Origin: Theropithecus gelada
Taxonomy: Eukaryota; Chordata; Mammalia; Primates; Cercopithecidae
Reading direction: 5' to 3'
Length of the DNA stretch: 64,000 nucleotides
Assembly (NCBI RefSeq): GCF_003255815.1
Contig: NC_037671.1
Coordinates: forward strand, 154,062,645-154,126,644
Shown: one piece after another, positions 1 through 13,897 of the stretch
How positions within the stretch are numbered: the first letter of the stretch is position 1
Layout: the number at the start of each line of letters is the position of its first letter
Position numbers and translations under genes: made by a program
Notes under the pieces: model-generated
Told to the model about the DNA's origin: nothing
What the model saw: the letters and a program-made list of their open reading frames with translations, nothing else
The model's database searches: none

Positions 1-145
1 AGTGGCATTTCATTCATTCATTAACTAACACTTATTAGGGGTTTCCCATGTTCTAGGAATTATGACAGACACTGGGGATAGAGGTATGAGCAAAACTGTG
101 CAGTCCTGCCCTCGTTGGCTTAGTATAGTCTGATGATCTGACCTT
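1..145 (-). mobile_element. L2 fragment, antisense
   Basis: 'cattcattcattaac...cttattagg' followed by 'tgttctaggaattatgacagac' and 'ggggatagagg' resembles the reverse complement of the L2 3' end. It is highly diverged and cut by the window edge. Confidence 0.5.
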
Positions 146-239
146 GGAGACACAAGAAGTATTTCATTAAAAGTGTCAGATCTTTATTATGTCTCAGCCT
201 ACACTCTTTACTCTTTCCAGCAGATTCTCTCACACTGTT

Positions 240-1560
240 TTTTAAACAGACTTTGTTTTTTAGAGCAGTTTAAAGTTCACAAAAAAATTGAGCGTAAAGT
301 TCAGAGAGTTCTCTTATCTACTCCCTGCCCCCACAGTCTTTCCCACTGTCTACCTCCCCCACCAGAATGGTACATTTGTTACAGTCGATAAACCTAAGTT
401 GACACCTCCTCATCACCCAAAGGCCATAGTTTACATTAGGGTTCACTCTTGATGTTATACATTCTATGGGTTTGGACAAATGCATTATAACGTGTATCCA
501 ACATTGTAGTATAATATAGAAAAGTTGTACTGCCCGAAAAATCCTCCATGCTTCACCTATTCATACCTTCCTCCTCCTTGACCCCGACAACCACTCATAT
601 TTTTACTACCTCCATAGTTTTGCGTTTTTTGGAATATATAGCTGGAAGCATACAGTGTTGTGCTTTTTCATGTTGGCTTCTTTCCCTTGGTAATATGCAC
701 CTAAGGTTTCTCCATATTTTTTCATGGCTTTATAGCTCATTTCTTTGCAGTGTTGAATAATATTTCATTGTCTAGACATCTCACTGTTTATGTATTCGTT
801 CCCCTACTGAAGGACATCTTGTTTGCTTCCAAATTCTGGCAGCATGAATCACGTTGCTATAAACATCTTTGTGCAGACTTTTGTGTGGACACAAGTTTTC
901 AACCTATTTGGGTGAATGTAAAGGAGCATGATTGCTGGATGGTATGGTAAGAGTATATTTAGTTTTGAGAGAAATTGCCAAAATGTATTCCAAATGGTCT
1001 TTACTATTTTGCATTTCCACCAGCAACAAATGAGAGTTTCTGTTGCTCCACATCCTCACCAGCATTTGGTGTTTTAGTGTTTGGATATTGTCATTCCAGT
1101 AAGTGTGTATGGTATCTCATTGTTGTTTTAGTTTGCAATTACTTAATGACATATGATGTCAAGCATCTTTTCATATGCTTATTATTTGCCATCTGTATAT
1201 CTTCTTTGGTAAGGTGTCTATTTAGGTCTTTGTCTGTTTTTTTCATTGGGTTCTTTTCTTGTTGAATTCAGAGCTTTTGTATATTTTGGTTAATAGTCCT
1301 TTATCAGGTATGTCTTTTGCCATTATTTTCTTCCCCTCTGTGGCTTGTCTTACTCTCCTGAGAAGTGTCTTTCACAGAGCAGAAGTTTTCTGTTGTAAAG
1401 AAGCCCAGCTTGTCAACTAGGTTTCTCCCGGTTGAGCCTTTGGTGTTGTATCTAAAAAGTCATTGCCATACCCACGGTCATCTAGATTTTCTCTTATGCT
1501 GTCTTCTAGGAGGGTTACAGTTTCGCATTTTACACTTAGGTCTATAATCCATTTTTAGTT
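240..1560 (-). mobile_element. Old L1M fragment, 3' part of ORF2, antisense
   Basis: The sequence runs as an antisense L1 3' region, with landmarks such as 'catcctcaccagcatttggtg', 'ggatggtatggtaagagt' and 'tttatcaggtatgtctttt'. It has many stops and indels, so it is an ancient mammalian L1. Subfamily not assigned. Confidence 0.7.
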
Positions 1561-2160
1561 AATTCCAATACTATTGTAAAATAAACTTTTTACTTTATAA
1601 TAGTTTTAGATTTCAGAAAACTTGCAAAGAAAGTACCAAGAGCCTTCACATACTCCATTCCCAGTATCCCCCATTGTAAACGTCTTACATTAGCATGGTA
1701 CATGTGTCATAACTAATGAGCTAATAATACTGATATATTACCGTTAACCCAAGATTATATTCATATTTTTTCAGTGTTTACTGAATTTTTTTTTACTGTT
1801 TCAGGATCCCATGCAGGATACTATGTTACATTTAGCCATCCTGTCTTCTTAGGTTCCTCTAGACTGTGGCAACGCTGTCAAAAATATGTAACAGTGTTTT
1901 TGAAACAGTGTTTTTGATGACTTTGACAGTTTGGACAGGTTCCTGTATTTGGTAAGCTGTCCCTCAATTGGGGTTTGTCTCGTATCTTTCTCATGATTAG
2001 AATGGAATTTTGAGTTTTTGTGGGAAAAACTTCAGAGGTAAAGTACCATTTTCATCACATTGAGAACCCATGTGACCAATATGACATTACTGTGGATATT
2101 GACCCTGATCACCTGACTAAGGTAGTGTTTGCCAGATTTTTCCACTGTAAAGTTACTCTT
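1561..2160 (-). mobile_element. Probable second old L1 3'-end fragment, antisense
   Basis: 'ccctcaattggggtttgtct', 'tctcatgattagaatgg' and 'gatcacctgactaaggtagt' match text I associate with old L1 3' ends. It starts where the first L1M fragment stops. Diverged; the family call is tentative. Confidence 0.4.
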
Positions 2161-2814
2161 TTACACCCTTTTCTTACTCTAATACTATTTTTATCTGCCC
2201 CTTCTTCAGATTCAGTAACATAAAAGGCATAGAAATAGGACTACTGAAAGGAAAGATCACTTTGATGGGTTGAGAGGGGGGAGGAAATGTAAATACTCAT
2301 TAATTACTTTTTTCCTACTATATTTGTAATTAGAAATATATCTTCCATGCAGACCACAAACACTCAAGTAAATATGACAAATTCTCTCTTTCCCTGTGGT
2401 CAAGGTGCATAACAATCAAAAGGTGAATTAATACAGATGGAGTTATAATTAGAGAGTTAGATGGTTTCATTATCCAAAATCAGGCTAAGTCCGCTAATGC
2501 CTCTATCTCAGAGTCATGAATGATCCTGCAATTGTGACCAGGGTATGAGAAATGCAGTGGCCACAACTTCCAATTACCCATGACTACATTAGAGGAGACA
2601 GTGCCCTAGACTAGGACTGCACATTGGAAATACCAGGAGCCCTATCTCACACCCATAGGTTGTAATGCAATTGGTCTGGGGTACGGTCAGACAACTGGGA
2701 TATTCAAGAATTCCCCAGATTATACTGATAAAGAATTACTGTGATCCTGTAGTTACCTAATAGCTAAGACTCCCTTTCCTCTGGAAAAATGCCTTAATTG
2801 GTACTGCCAATCTT

Positions 2815-3136
2815 TTTTCTTTTTTTTTTTTTTTAAACAGAATTTCACTCTTGTCCAGGCTGGAGTGCAATGGCATAAACTCGGCTCACTTCAACCTCCA
2901 CCTCCTAGGTTCAAGCAATTCTCTTGCCTCAGCCTCCCAAGTAGTTGAGACTACAGGCACTGGCCACCATGCCCAGCTAGTTTTTATGTTTTTATTTTTA
3001 TTTATTTATTTATTTTTAGTAGAGACGGGATTTCATCATGTTGGCCAGGCTGGTCTCGAACTCCTGACCTCAGGTGATCCACCCACCTCGGCCTCCCAAA
3101 GTGCTGGGATTACAGGCGTGAGCCACTGTGCCCGGC
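2815..3136 (-). mobile_element. AluS-like, full length, antisense
   Basis: A T-rich head, then the complete reverse-complement Alu to 'gtgcccggc'. A 15-bp target duplication 'gtactgccaatcttt' flanks it (2801-2815 and 3138-3152). A (TTTA)n stretch replaces the middle A-rich linker. Confidence 0.93.
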
Positions 3137-3789
3137 AGTACTGCCAATCTTTGTTCTGCTCCTTTTTCTCTGCTTGGTTGGCTCATCAGTCACTTGATAC
3201 AGTCTTTAGATTTGTTAAGAGCACGTGGCGAGGTTGATCCTGCATGACTGCTGTAGGAGTTGCCCTCTCTTCTTCAAGGGCTTTTATATTTTATACTCAT
3301 AGTTTTTAAATGGAGAAATTGAATTCCTTAATATCCCTGGGTAAAGAAGATATTATTCCTCCCAAGAACTCACATTTAAAATGTATTTTGATATATTTCA
3401 ATTAATGTATAAATATAAAGTAAAAAAATTACATAATCATATATCTCTTTCAATGCATTTTGATTTGTTGCCATTTTGTTTTACTCATTGGAAAAACCCA
3501 AGTTCCTCACATATGAGAATCATGCTTAACATATTCAAACTGCCCTACAATATGTGTGGAATATTAGGATGCTTTTTGATGATGACTCTACTTACCTCTG
3601 TAGCTATTGTCCTCAGCTCCTTTCTTTTTTCAGAGCCAAAATTTTTGAAAGACTTGGAGACAAGTCTGTATTTATTTCTCACTCCACTGCTGCCTGGATT
3701 TTCTCACCAGTCCACTACTGAAACTGTTTTTATAAGATAACCAATGATGATCTGGTAACTAAATCCACTGATACTTATGAATTTTACTT

Positions 3790-5255
3790 GAAATCTCTGC
3801 AGCAGTTGCCAGCTTTGATCTTTCCTTCCTTCTTAGCATACTCTTCTCTCTCTGTTTTTCTCCTAATTCTCCAACCTTTCATTCTAAGGCTCTTCCTCTT
3901 ATCATCACTTCAAAGTTGGTGTTCCTTGGGGACTAGACCTCAGTCCATGTTTCCCCTCACTCTATAACTCTTCCTTTGATCTTCAGTTGCCATGTGTAAG
4001 CTGTTAACTCATAAATCTATATTTTCAAGGCTGACTTCATTCTCATGCTTTGGCCCTGTGTGCCTTAGTATGGACTGTGGATTGGACATCTCAAACTAAA
4101 CTCATCATTTCCTCTTAAAGCCAATTCTTTCTCCTATTTAGACCATGTCAGTGTTTTATCCTCCAGTATATGCCCAGTCTCCCAAACCGAAATTAGCAGG
4201 TTACCCTTCACTCTACTCCCTCTTTCACCCTTCATCAAATTTGGTTTCCTTCTATGGTGGCTCTTTGTAAGCCTTATCCAACTCTAACCAGTTATTATTT
4301 ATATGGCAGAGTGAACATTCTAAATTACAGATCCTGTCATGTCATGTCATTCTCTTCCTTAAATTGTACTATGGCTTTCCACCTTTTTTCAGGATGACAT
4401 ACAGTGCTCTCCCACCATGATCTAATCTTGCTTCTCTCTCATCTCTCCCCACCACTCACGGTCTGGTCATCTGCACCCCCGTGGATTGAGCATGTAAGCC
4501 AGAAACCTATGAATTTTCTTTGGTGCCTCTTTCTTCCTCATGATGCTCCTGCTTATCCAACTCATTACCACACACTGGGCTTCCACTTGTGTGTATGGCA
4601 TTCATCTCTACTACAACACTCTCATCCAATCTTATATTGTCTAGTTTGGGATTATCACATTTGTTTTTTAGCTGGTCTCCCTGCTTTTACTCTTGTTCTC
4701 CTCCAAATCTGTTCTCTGTAATATAGCCAGAATGAACGTTTGCTATTCCAAATGTGAATATGTCGTCATCGCAGTGCTTACAAATTCTTCCCCGACTTCC
4801 CTTAGGCTCTTAGGATAAAGATCAAAATTCTCTCCTTGGCCACATCTCCCACCACTTGTGCCCCTGGCCATCTGCACTCCAGCCATACTGTCCCCCAGGC
4901 ACTTTGTCCCACCACAAAGCATTTCCACACATTTCACTACTTTGCCTTAAAAGTAATCTACCTCTCCCCACACTTTGTTAATTTCTGTTAACTCCAATTT
5001 ACCTTTCAAATCTCAGCTTGTGAAAGCCTGTGCCATCGCAGGGGTTCTGAGATTCTTCCTGTGCTTATCTTATACCGGTATTATTTCCTCCAGTTTGCAA
5101 TTATAAATTTATCTACATGATCATTTGACAAATAACTCTCTAGTCCACCAGACTATAGACTCCAAATGGGCAAGAAGCCTTTTTGTTTCTTATCAGAGTA
5201 TCACCAATATTATGCACATAATAGGTGTTGAGTCAATATTTGTTTAATTAATTGT
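3790..5255 (+). mobile_element. L2 fragments, sense
   Basis: Landmarks include 'tggacatctcaaactaaactcatcat', 'ctggtctccctgctttta', 'cagactatagactccaa' and the end 'cataataggtgttgagtcaatatttg'. The order suggests more than one overlapping L2 piece. Highly diverged. Confidence 0.6.
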
Positions 5256-7175
5256 GAATAATTTTAAAAGCATTTGAACAAGATGAAATGTAGACAAGCC
5301 CAAAATAAACACTGATTTTGCATGCTTTAAAATGCATTAAAATCAGGCATATATTTATAATTATATTATTGAATATTTTGTTGTCATTGATAAACACCTC
5401 TTAAATGTTTATATTCGGTAAGAGGAGAATGCTGTGCAGTAGACTGAGCTGTATAAAATATTAAAATTTAGCTTCACTTATATTGTATTTTATTGCCTAT
5501 TTAATATCAAATTTAATGAAAATGAAGCATTTCCAAAAGGATGAAACTAGTTTTTAAATTATTTAAGTGCCAATATTTTAAGTTTATAATATTTTATTTA
5601 TAGTTTTTAAAAGATTTCAACTGCTAACAGTGTTTTTTATTTCTCCTTTTATATTTTTAAAAGATATATATATATATATATAATATAAAACAAGTCGTAT
5701 CTTTTAGGTTTGGAACTTTTAAAATTGGCACGTGAAATATTTAGGAAGAAATTCTACATGGAACTGGCTCATTGTCATTCCACGGGGTCAGCTGGTTGCT
5801 CTCTTTCCTTGTGTGTTGTTGGTCCTCACGGCTTGCCTGATGAGTCCTTCACTGCCACTTAGACATATGGAGCTGGTAATATTGGAAGATGACCCTTGAG
5901 AGTATCATATAAATGATTTGATCTGAAATTTAATTTTAGCAGGAAACCATATGAGTCTGCAAATGCAAAGGTAGACGGTATCTAAGCAATGTTATCTATT
6001 CAGCAGTTAGGTTTGCTCCATTGGATTCTAGTTTTAACATAAAGAAGGCAGAAAATGAAACACACTGGTAATATCCAACCAAGAAAATTGTGTGCAGATT
6101 TTAAGAGGCTCAGTAAGAACTGCTTGAGCTAAAGCAGGAAAGTAACAGCTACATTGTTCAGAAGTAAATTAACGTGTGCTTAATGGTAATGCATGCTGCC
6201 TAGACATAAATACTCTAAAAAACAAAACAAGAAAAAAATAGAAAAAGAAATGGAGGAAAAAAACCTAATTGAGTGAATGTCAACATTAAAAAAAAGGTAA
6301 TCAAAGGCAAGAGAGATACAAGATACTGTGTAAGGCATCATTTACAAAGGAACACTGTAAAGATTGCAGAATAGAGGTAAGAAGATGTTAAAATAAGAAA
6401 ATCCAAGATAGAGAATGAAAGGAAGATTGTACAACATATTAGGATAAATGAGAAGTTATTTGTCAAATACTCAAAGGACAAGATAATAGTGAATAAGAAG
6501 AAGGATGACTAAAAGATGGAGATGGTAATTTAATAAAACACAGAAAGAGCCAAACTGAATCAGACAGATAGTTTCTATCATGTAGTATTTAGCATTCACT
6601 CGTAACATTATCACTAGCCTGTCCTGGGTGAGATTGATTTTTGTGAATTTTGCTTTGACAATGATACCACTATCTATCATCACCGCCCATAGGTGATAGT
6701 GCATTTGTCATAGACTTCTTTATGAAGTCTCTCGTGGGTATTTTTGACAAGGGTAACTCTTCAACTTAATTACTGTGTAATGAGACATGATTTTTAAAAA
6801 TATATACCTAGATGATGTTCTGATATGATTTTGAAATGTGTTAATTCACTGAAAGCCAAAACTTACATACGTAAAGTATACATTAACTGGAGCAGTGTCC
6901 TCCACTCACCTAGAATATTCCAGTTTTCATGTATTTTACTACTGTTTCTGAATGTTAGCCGAACAAAAAATAGCATTGGGTACAAACAAAACAAAAAAAG
7001 TGTGTGTTTCATCTCCAATTCCCCATACATGTAAGTTCAGATAAGTCACTTAACCTCCTCATACCTTCCTTTTCACCTGTGTAAAAAGAGGGATCATGCC
7101 TTCTGTATATCTCTAAATGCAGGAAGAGTAAGTGAGACACAGGAGAGTGCTGTAAGCCTTTGCAAACATGCATAT

Positions 7176-7652
7176 AAATCTGGCATAACTATTCACAATA
7201 GCAAAGACATGGAATCAACCTAAGTGCCCATCAATGATAGACTGAATAAAGAAAATGTGGTACATATATGCCATGGAATACTATGCAGCCATAAAAAAAA
7301 TGAGTTCATGTTCTTTGCAGGGACATGGATGGAGCTAGAGGGCATTACCCTTAGCAAACTAACACAGGAACAGAAAAATAAAATACTGCATGTCCCATTT
7401 ATAAACGGGAGTTAAATGATGAGAACACATACACATATAGAAGGGAACAACGCACACTGGGGCCTACCAGAAGGCAGAGGGTGGGCAGGATGAGAGGATG
7501 GAGAGGATCAGGAAGAATAACTTATGGGCACTGGGCTTAATACCTGGGTGATGAAATAATCTGTGCAACAAACCCCATTACACACATTTACCTGTATAAC
7601 AAATCTGCACATCCCGCACATGTACCCTGAACTTAAAATAAAAGTTAAAAAA
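7176..7652 (+). mobile_element. L1 3' end (about L1PB/L1MA age), sense
   Basis: Contains the last ORF2 codons (ending KNEFMFFAGTWMELEG) and a 3' UTR ending 'cttaaaataaaagtt' with an A-rich tail. A 5'-truncated, non-coding remnant. Confidence 0.85.
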
Positions 7653-8389
7653 ATATAAAAAATACAAGTACTTCTGAAGTACAGCTGAGCCTGACTGTGT
7701 GTAACTCATCCTTTAGAGTGCCAACCCGCATTAAGTTGATGCTTTTGGTGCCGGGAACCTCACATCTCCTCCTCTTCTGGAACGTAGCCTAGAGAGGAAG
7801 CTCTTCTTCTGTGTTTAGAGGGAAGGTATCTCCTTCAGGAAGCACTGCACTGGCCCTGAAGAGTCTGCCTACCCTCTTCCTGCCCCCTACTCCCACTCCC
7901 ATCCCACCAGTGTGGAACTACTTGGTGTGTAATCAAAGGCCCAGTTTGAATTACTGTGAGGCCAGTGGCTAGCAAGCGGTGTTGTTGGGACTGGAGATTA
8001 TCATGCCTGGTTCTCTTCCCAAGCTTCAACTGTAGCTCTTGAGCAGCAGCTTCCTCTGAGCTTCTAAAAAAATGCCCAGAAAACTGCCCAGCCAACCACA
8101 TTTGCTGGCAAGCATAGCACCAGGCATACGGTCAGTTTGAGTGCTATTATTTAGGCTTTAGAACTTCCAAGGGATCGTTGGTTTGATTGTCATGGTATCA
8201 GCCAATCACCCAACATCTTTGACCCATGACAATTTGCCAGACACTATGCCTGGCACTCTGAGGAATAAAAAAAAATGAGACAGAGCTCTAGCCTGCTCTA
8301 ATCTATCTATCTAATGGAGATTAGATAGATATGGCAAAGCACCCAACAAAGTTACTACCCATTAGAGTTGTGAATAGTGGTAATAATAA

Positions 8390-8990
8390 TTATTTTTGAA
8401 AATCTAAGAAAAGAGAGCATGTGCTAGAATAGGTAAGGAGGGCTTCACTGAGAAGATGGAGTTGGAATTGAATCTCAAAAGCTGGATTTATTTTGGAGAA
8501 ATAGAGAGGAGTTAAGAAGCAAAAGTATGAACAAAATCTTTTTTTGAGAATGTTCCAAAAGAAAGTAGGCAAGAAGAATGGTAATACGGTTGGCAAGATT
8601 GGTTAGGAAAATTGTTGTTTAGTCCTGTATATAACAACATTAGAGAATATTTACTGTAAGTTAGGTATCATACTAGGAGCTGGATATAATATGATGAACA
8701 AAACAGACCAGTTCTCACCCCCTTAGAACTTACCTTTCAGTTGGATAGGTTGTCAATAAATAGGTGAGCCAATTACTAAGTAATTCTCAAATCCATGGTG
8801 CTAGGAAGGAAACATCCTGCTGCAGGAAGTGTGGCAACCTAGGTAGCACCCTGGGAATGGCCACACTAAGGAGAAGCCCTTAAACTGAAAGCTGTTGGGT
8901 AACAAGGACCCAGTCTTTAAAGGTGTTGAGGAGAAGTTCATTCTAGGTAAAGACAACGGGATACAAGAGAGTGCTAAGAAGGGATGAGTT
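8390..8990 (-). mobile_element. L2 remnants, antisense
   Basis: 'ggtaaggagggcttcactgag' and 'gatgaacaaaacagaccagttctcaccc' resemble reverse-complement L2. Diverged and discontinuous. Confidence 0.4.
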
Positions 8991-9587
8991 TTGCTATGTC
9001 AGGGAGGTTCACTGCATGGGGTCTTAGTGCTAATTTTTTGAACTTCTTTCTTATCATGGAGCTTGTAGAATTCTTGACAATTTAGCATTGAAGTACTTAG
9101 TACATCAATACTAAGAATAAAATGCACGTGAATGATGACTCTTACACAATCCTACATAAATGAAATAACCTGTAAAACAGATTACAACCCAGAGGAAGTA
9201 AAGACAATGAATATGATCTTGATCATCCAGAACTTAAAAGAGACAGTGCATGATATATACTTACTTTTTAAAATTTAGACACTTTGAGTTGTTAATAAGA
9301 ATTGGTCCATTTGTTGCAAAATTGTGATTTTTTGGTAACAGAAAATATATTGATGAAGCAAAAGAATATATTTTAAGTTTAAATTATAATGTACATTTTC
9401 TGTATCATAAGAGACACCAGTGGTATTGATACATTAATTCTTACGGTAAGATACTGGAAGATGACCAAAATGTAGATCAAGTTTCTTATTATGGTGTTCG
9501 GTAATATGTGAAAGTAGGAGTGGTACCATAAAGTCCAGTCAAGTCTAGACTGGAAAAATATCCAAAGCAGTTTAGACTACCAATGTC

Positions 9588-9641
9588 TTTTTTTTTTTTT
9601 TTTTTTGAAACAGAGGCTCACTCTGTCGCCAAGCCAAGCTG
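9588..9641 (-). mobile_element. Alu scrap, antisense
   Basis: A T-run followed by 'gaaacagaggctcactctgtcgcc', then abrupt loss of Alu similarity; about 55 bp survive. Confidence 0.65.
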
Positions 9642-11307
9642 TTGACCTTAGTTAGTGATTCAAAAGTAACGTTTAAAAAATTATGGATGAGTATGTGTGT
9701 GTATGAGAATGTGTTTATGTATATGTGTCTGTGTGTAAAAAGTTATTTGACCCATCAGACCTTTGAGTGCAAACACGTGCAGGAAACAAAGTTTAAGGAA
9801 ATTAATGGAACATAATTGCAACACTCACCACAAAAGCAAGGATTTGAGTAACCTAGGGATTGGATGCACAGTTTGTTCCAAAAAAAGTTTTAAATCTAAC
9901 AGTGAAAATTTTAGAAGAATAAATCCAGAGCATTATAATACATTGGTTAATACTCTCCAAATTATTGTGTATATGTACTGCAAATTATACAGAAAATTCC
10001 AATGGATTCTTACCCTTTCATCCTTTTATTTGTGATGTTAACACTTGCAGGTTAAGAGGTTAGATGATAATAGTTGGACTTTATATTCTTTCATTTATGC
10101 AAAACCTTGAAAACTTTCATAAGTTAAACCTCTTGCTGCCCTTGGGAAATCACAAAATGCAGTACAATTCCTCTAGCATCTTTTACCATGTTCTGTGCTG
10201 GCCAGACATTTAATTCTATTTAAAATCCACTTATGTATATTTTAAAAATTAATTCTCTGGCCATGCCTAGTATGCAAGCACTCTGGTATAAGATTGTAGA
10301 CTATTAATATGCTGCCAGCTTGGACCTTATTCAAAATTATATTGAGACAGTTTGTGATTCTCTAATTCATTATCTGTAGTTAGACTATCCGTATCTTTTT
10401 AGTAAAAGAGAAGAAGGCTTATATATTGGCATATGCATACACATAGGAAAACAAAGTGTAAACCTTTCAGGATACTCTAAACCTTGTAATTTTTAAAGAA
10501 ACAATGTTATACACACACCTTTTTTGTTTGACTAGATATGGTATATTTTAACCGTGAACACATTGAATGCATTCCAGTGTGTCAAATGATATTTTAAATG
10601 TGAATAGAGGTGAATGTGCTTGAGAATACTCTTTGGGAGGTGTGGCTGTTTTGGGGTTCTGTTTTACTTTGCTGACAGTGTTGCATAATTCTGTGATTAA
10701 CAACCATATTTCTGGTGCTATCATATGGAAAAAGCTAGCATTTATTCTCCCTTAACATTTTATTGGCATCTTTGATGTGTTATAAAACAGACATTTACTA
10801 CTGAGTAGCTAAGCATTTCCCCCTCTTTGTTTCTTTAATTAACGTATTGATCTAAAACAAATCTATAGGATCAAGCTTATTGAGGCAGACAGCCTGTTCA
10901 TCTCTCAAGAGATCACTGTTGCACTCCACACACTTTTTCAGTAAATAAAATATGGACAAAACTGCAACATGTGGAGGCTGAAGAGTCCATTAAAGACTTT
11001 TGGCAACTGTACCTTAAAGATATTTCAAAAATAATTGTGCTTTATCGCTTTTTCTGTGCCATAGCATATAACAAGGGTTTTTAAAAAGACCAAATACAGC
11101 TCTCTGATTTCCATTTAATGGAAGAAGTAATAAAGTTTAATTGTATACTTGAGCACAGGGTGTCATTTCCAATACATCTGATCAATAATTCATCGATTGC
11201 CTTTGGCTCAAAGTAATATTTGAAAGAAAATGCAGCCAGTGGGAGCTTCTCTAGCTGTAGCTTCATCATCTCTATTAATTATGCTTTTCCTGAATTTGGA
11301 TCATTAG

Positions 11308-11419
11308 GCTACCAAAGTGACAGCAGATGGCGAGCAGACTGGACAGGATGCTGAGAGGACCAACACAAGAGCAAAGTCCCTGGGAGAATTCATTAAGGAG
11401 CTTGCCCGGGATGCAGAAG
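11308..11419 (+). CDS. LAMA2: LAMA2 coiled-coil exon (first in window, 112 nt)
   Basis: This internal exon encodes 37 codons plus one base, from A-T-K-V-T-A-D-G through ELARDAE. It is part of the alpha-2 coiled-coil rod that pairs with the beta and gamma laminin chains. The acceptor is the AG at 11306-11307; the upstream frame is closed because that same 'tag' is an in-frame stop, which fixes the start. The donor is GT at 11420 (gaag|gtatta). It begins in phase 0 and ends after the first base of a codon, which is completed by CT at 18652 to give Ala (A-V-N-E-K). The preceding exon is outside the window, at least 11.3 kb upstream. The match to laminin alpha-2 is by recognition of the protein text; exon numbering was not attempted. 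Confidence 0.93.
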
Positions 11420-13242
11420 GTATTAGAAAGAATCATGTTTTAATCATCATTTCTCCCAACAGAAAAATACCGACAGGGATGACACAGGACTGGAATTTCT
11501 CTTGCTATAAGAGACATCTGTAAAATCAAAGGTTGAGTTTCAAAAAGCAGTATGGTTAAGATATTCAAGGGTATTGTCTGCTGAGAACCCGTGACCTGCA
11601 GTGTTAAATTAGCAATAGTAGTCAGTGAATTAGTGACAATGAGGGCAGAATAGCAGTAAATTCTTGAAACATGGCTATTATGATTACATAAGAATAGGAA
11701 ACTTTTGTTTTTATTTGAAAGTATTTAAAATGTTTTTCATTTTTAAGAAAGTTAATGTCATCATTCCACTTGATACATTAAAGCAGCACTTCAGTTTCTC
11801 AAAATGGCTTTTCAAATACCGGGGACTGGTTCTTAATGAATATCTGTTGCTTGGGATTTGGATATGTTACTTTATGAGAAGCTCTGATGCATTTAGCTCA
11901 CAATGCTCTAGGAGTTAGTTCTTGCCATCTACTAACATGAATGAGAAAGTGGAAGCCATTTTGGGGCAAAAGCCCAAATTAAGAAACTCAAAGAATGCAG
12001 ATAATGCCTCTCCGCACTCACCCCCCAAAAAAAACCTAGTCCTTAAATATCTGTTAAAATATAATAAACATGCACGCAGGTTTAGAAATTGGGAAAAATT
12101 GTTTTTGTTGTTTTTTGCTTGAAGAATTCAAGCATTTTTCTTGCTCTGCAATAGTATGCATTTTAGATACTTTGTTTCTTAATGTAGCCAAATAAGTAAG
12201 GATGTGAGATCAACTTCAAGGCAGATTCTGATTGATAATTCTTAGGCACCACTGGCCAAGAAGAAACAAATCCCAAAGATTCACCACTGCAAGAAGCAAC
12301 AGGGTTTTAATTTGAGAGCTAATTTGAGGCAAAGGTGTGAGGTTCTGAAACATAAATTACCTCTACCAGCAATATCTCAGTTAACTCGTTGTGGTTTATC
12401 CTCTGCTAGATGAAGCTGTTGTACTTTCCCTAGTATTATTTTCCATTAATGCTGCTTGAAGTGCCCTCCTCCGACCGAAAACAACAACAACAACAAATCC
12501 CACTGCAGGTAGAGCATCTTCACTCTGAGCTGATCCCCAAACGCCCTAGTCAATGCTCCAGGAACTTTGCTTTTCTTTCCATTGACATTTCAAACCCCCA
12601 ACACCCGGGAGCCCATCCTGGGGACTCATTTTCAATTTGTTTCAATCAAACATTGGTATGAGAATAAATGCTAGCATATGTTTTAATAGATCCTATTATC
12701 AAAACTGCTTACTTTATTCTCTGCATTGAACCCTCCATCTCCCACCAAACACAGATGCATATTCATGATTATGCATGAATCAATATGAATGACTATGCAT
12801 GGTTATGCATGAATGCTCAATATGAATATTTTCTTCTTCTGGGTGTCTAGGGCCTCTAGGTACTGTTTGTACAATTTGTGAACCAACATGGGGGCAAAGT
12901 GGAGATGACATGTATCCCAGGCTTGCTCACCACCCCAAATCCCAAGTCTATACACCAGAGAAGGGATTACCCATCAAAGGTGTCGCTCATTTCCTAAATT
13001 ATGCATAGATCAGGTGGTCTGATTGTGTCTGTCCAGATAGGGCACCCGTTTCTAATTTATGTAAAGTGCCATGTGGGATAGCTATACTTTAGGGAAATAA
13101 GAACACTATTCACTTTTGCCTGCAGGCACTATTTGGCAGAATTAATCCAACTGTTAAAATTGAATGAAAGCTCAAATTTAAATTGTACCAGAGCAACACT
13201 AAATGTTCATTGAGATGTAATACAAAGCTTGGCAGTTTAAGG

Positions 13243-13897
13243 GAGAAAAAAAGAGAAGGTCGGGGAAGGAAGAGAGGGGAGGGAAGGAAGGGAGGGGAAG
13301 GAAGGAAGGGAGGGGAAGGAAGGAAGGAGAAGAGGGAAGGAAGGAAGGAAGGAAGGAAGGAAGGAAGGAAGGAAGGAAGGAAGGAAGGAAGGAAAGAAGG
13401 AAGGAAGAGAGGGAAGGAGGGAGGGGGAGATAGTGTGGGACAAGAAGGGAGGGAGGGGGAAGAAAGGAAAGAAGGGATGAAAGGAGGAAGAGAGGGATGA
13501 AGGGAGAAAGGAGGGAAGGAAGGGGAAGGAAGGGAAGGAGGGAAGGAGGAAGGAAGGAAAGGAAGGAGGAAAGAAGGAAGGAAGGAAGGAACGAAGGAAG
13601 GAAAGAGGAAGGAAGGAAGGAGGAAAAGGAGGGAGGGAGGAAGGAAGAAAGGAAGGGCAGAAGGAAGGAAAGAAGGAAGGAAGGGCAGAAGGAAGGGGGA
13701 AGGGAGAGAGGAAAGAAGGAAGGGAAAGGAAGGAGGAAAGAAGAAAGGAAATGGAAAGAAGGAAGGAAGGAAAGAGGAAGGCAGGGAGACAGAAAAGAAG
13801 GAAGGGAAAGGAGGGAGAGAGGAAGAAAAAAAGAAAGGGGAAGGAAGGAAGGAAGGAAGGAAGAAGAAATAAGAAAGGGAGGAAGGGAAGGAAGCAC
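13243..13897 (+). repeat. (GGAA)n / homopurine tract, about 650 bp
   Basis: Nearly all bases on the + strand are A or G, organised as GGAA/GAAG repeats with a purest block near 13335-13393. A few interruptions (about 13259-13261 and 13428-13441) break it. It creates long spurious Lys/Glu/Gly/Arg frames on + and Ser/Pro/Phe/Leu frames on -, none of them genes. Such tracts are length-variable, can form triplex DNA and offer ETS-type GGAA sites. Confidence 0.97.

Larger units (their letters stand above)
1..11307 (+). other. LAMA2 intron (partial, 3' part): repeat-bearing, no exon seen
   Basis: Read on both strands, this holds an L2 fragment (1-145), antisense L1M (about 240-2160), an Alu (2815-3136), L2 (about 3790-5255), an L1 tail (7176-7652), an L2 remnant (about 8390-8990) and an Alu scrap (9588-9641). 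A (TA)n run lies at about 5662-5682. The stretches 3153-3789, 5256-7175, 7653-8389, 8991-9587 and 9642-11307 are AT-rich intron where I recognise nothing. Confidence 0.8.

Noticed and set aside
2851..3237. 128-residue plus-strand frame
   Set aside because: Translation of an antisense Alu; typical Alu-derived peptide.
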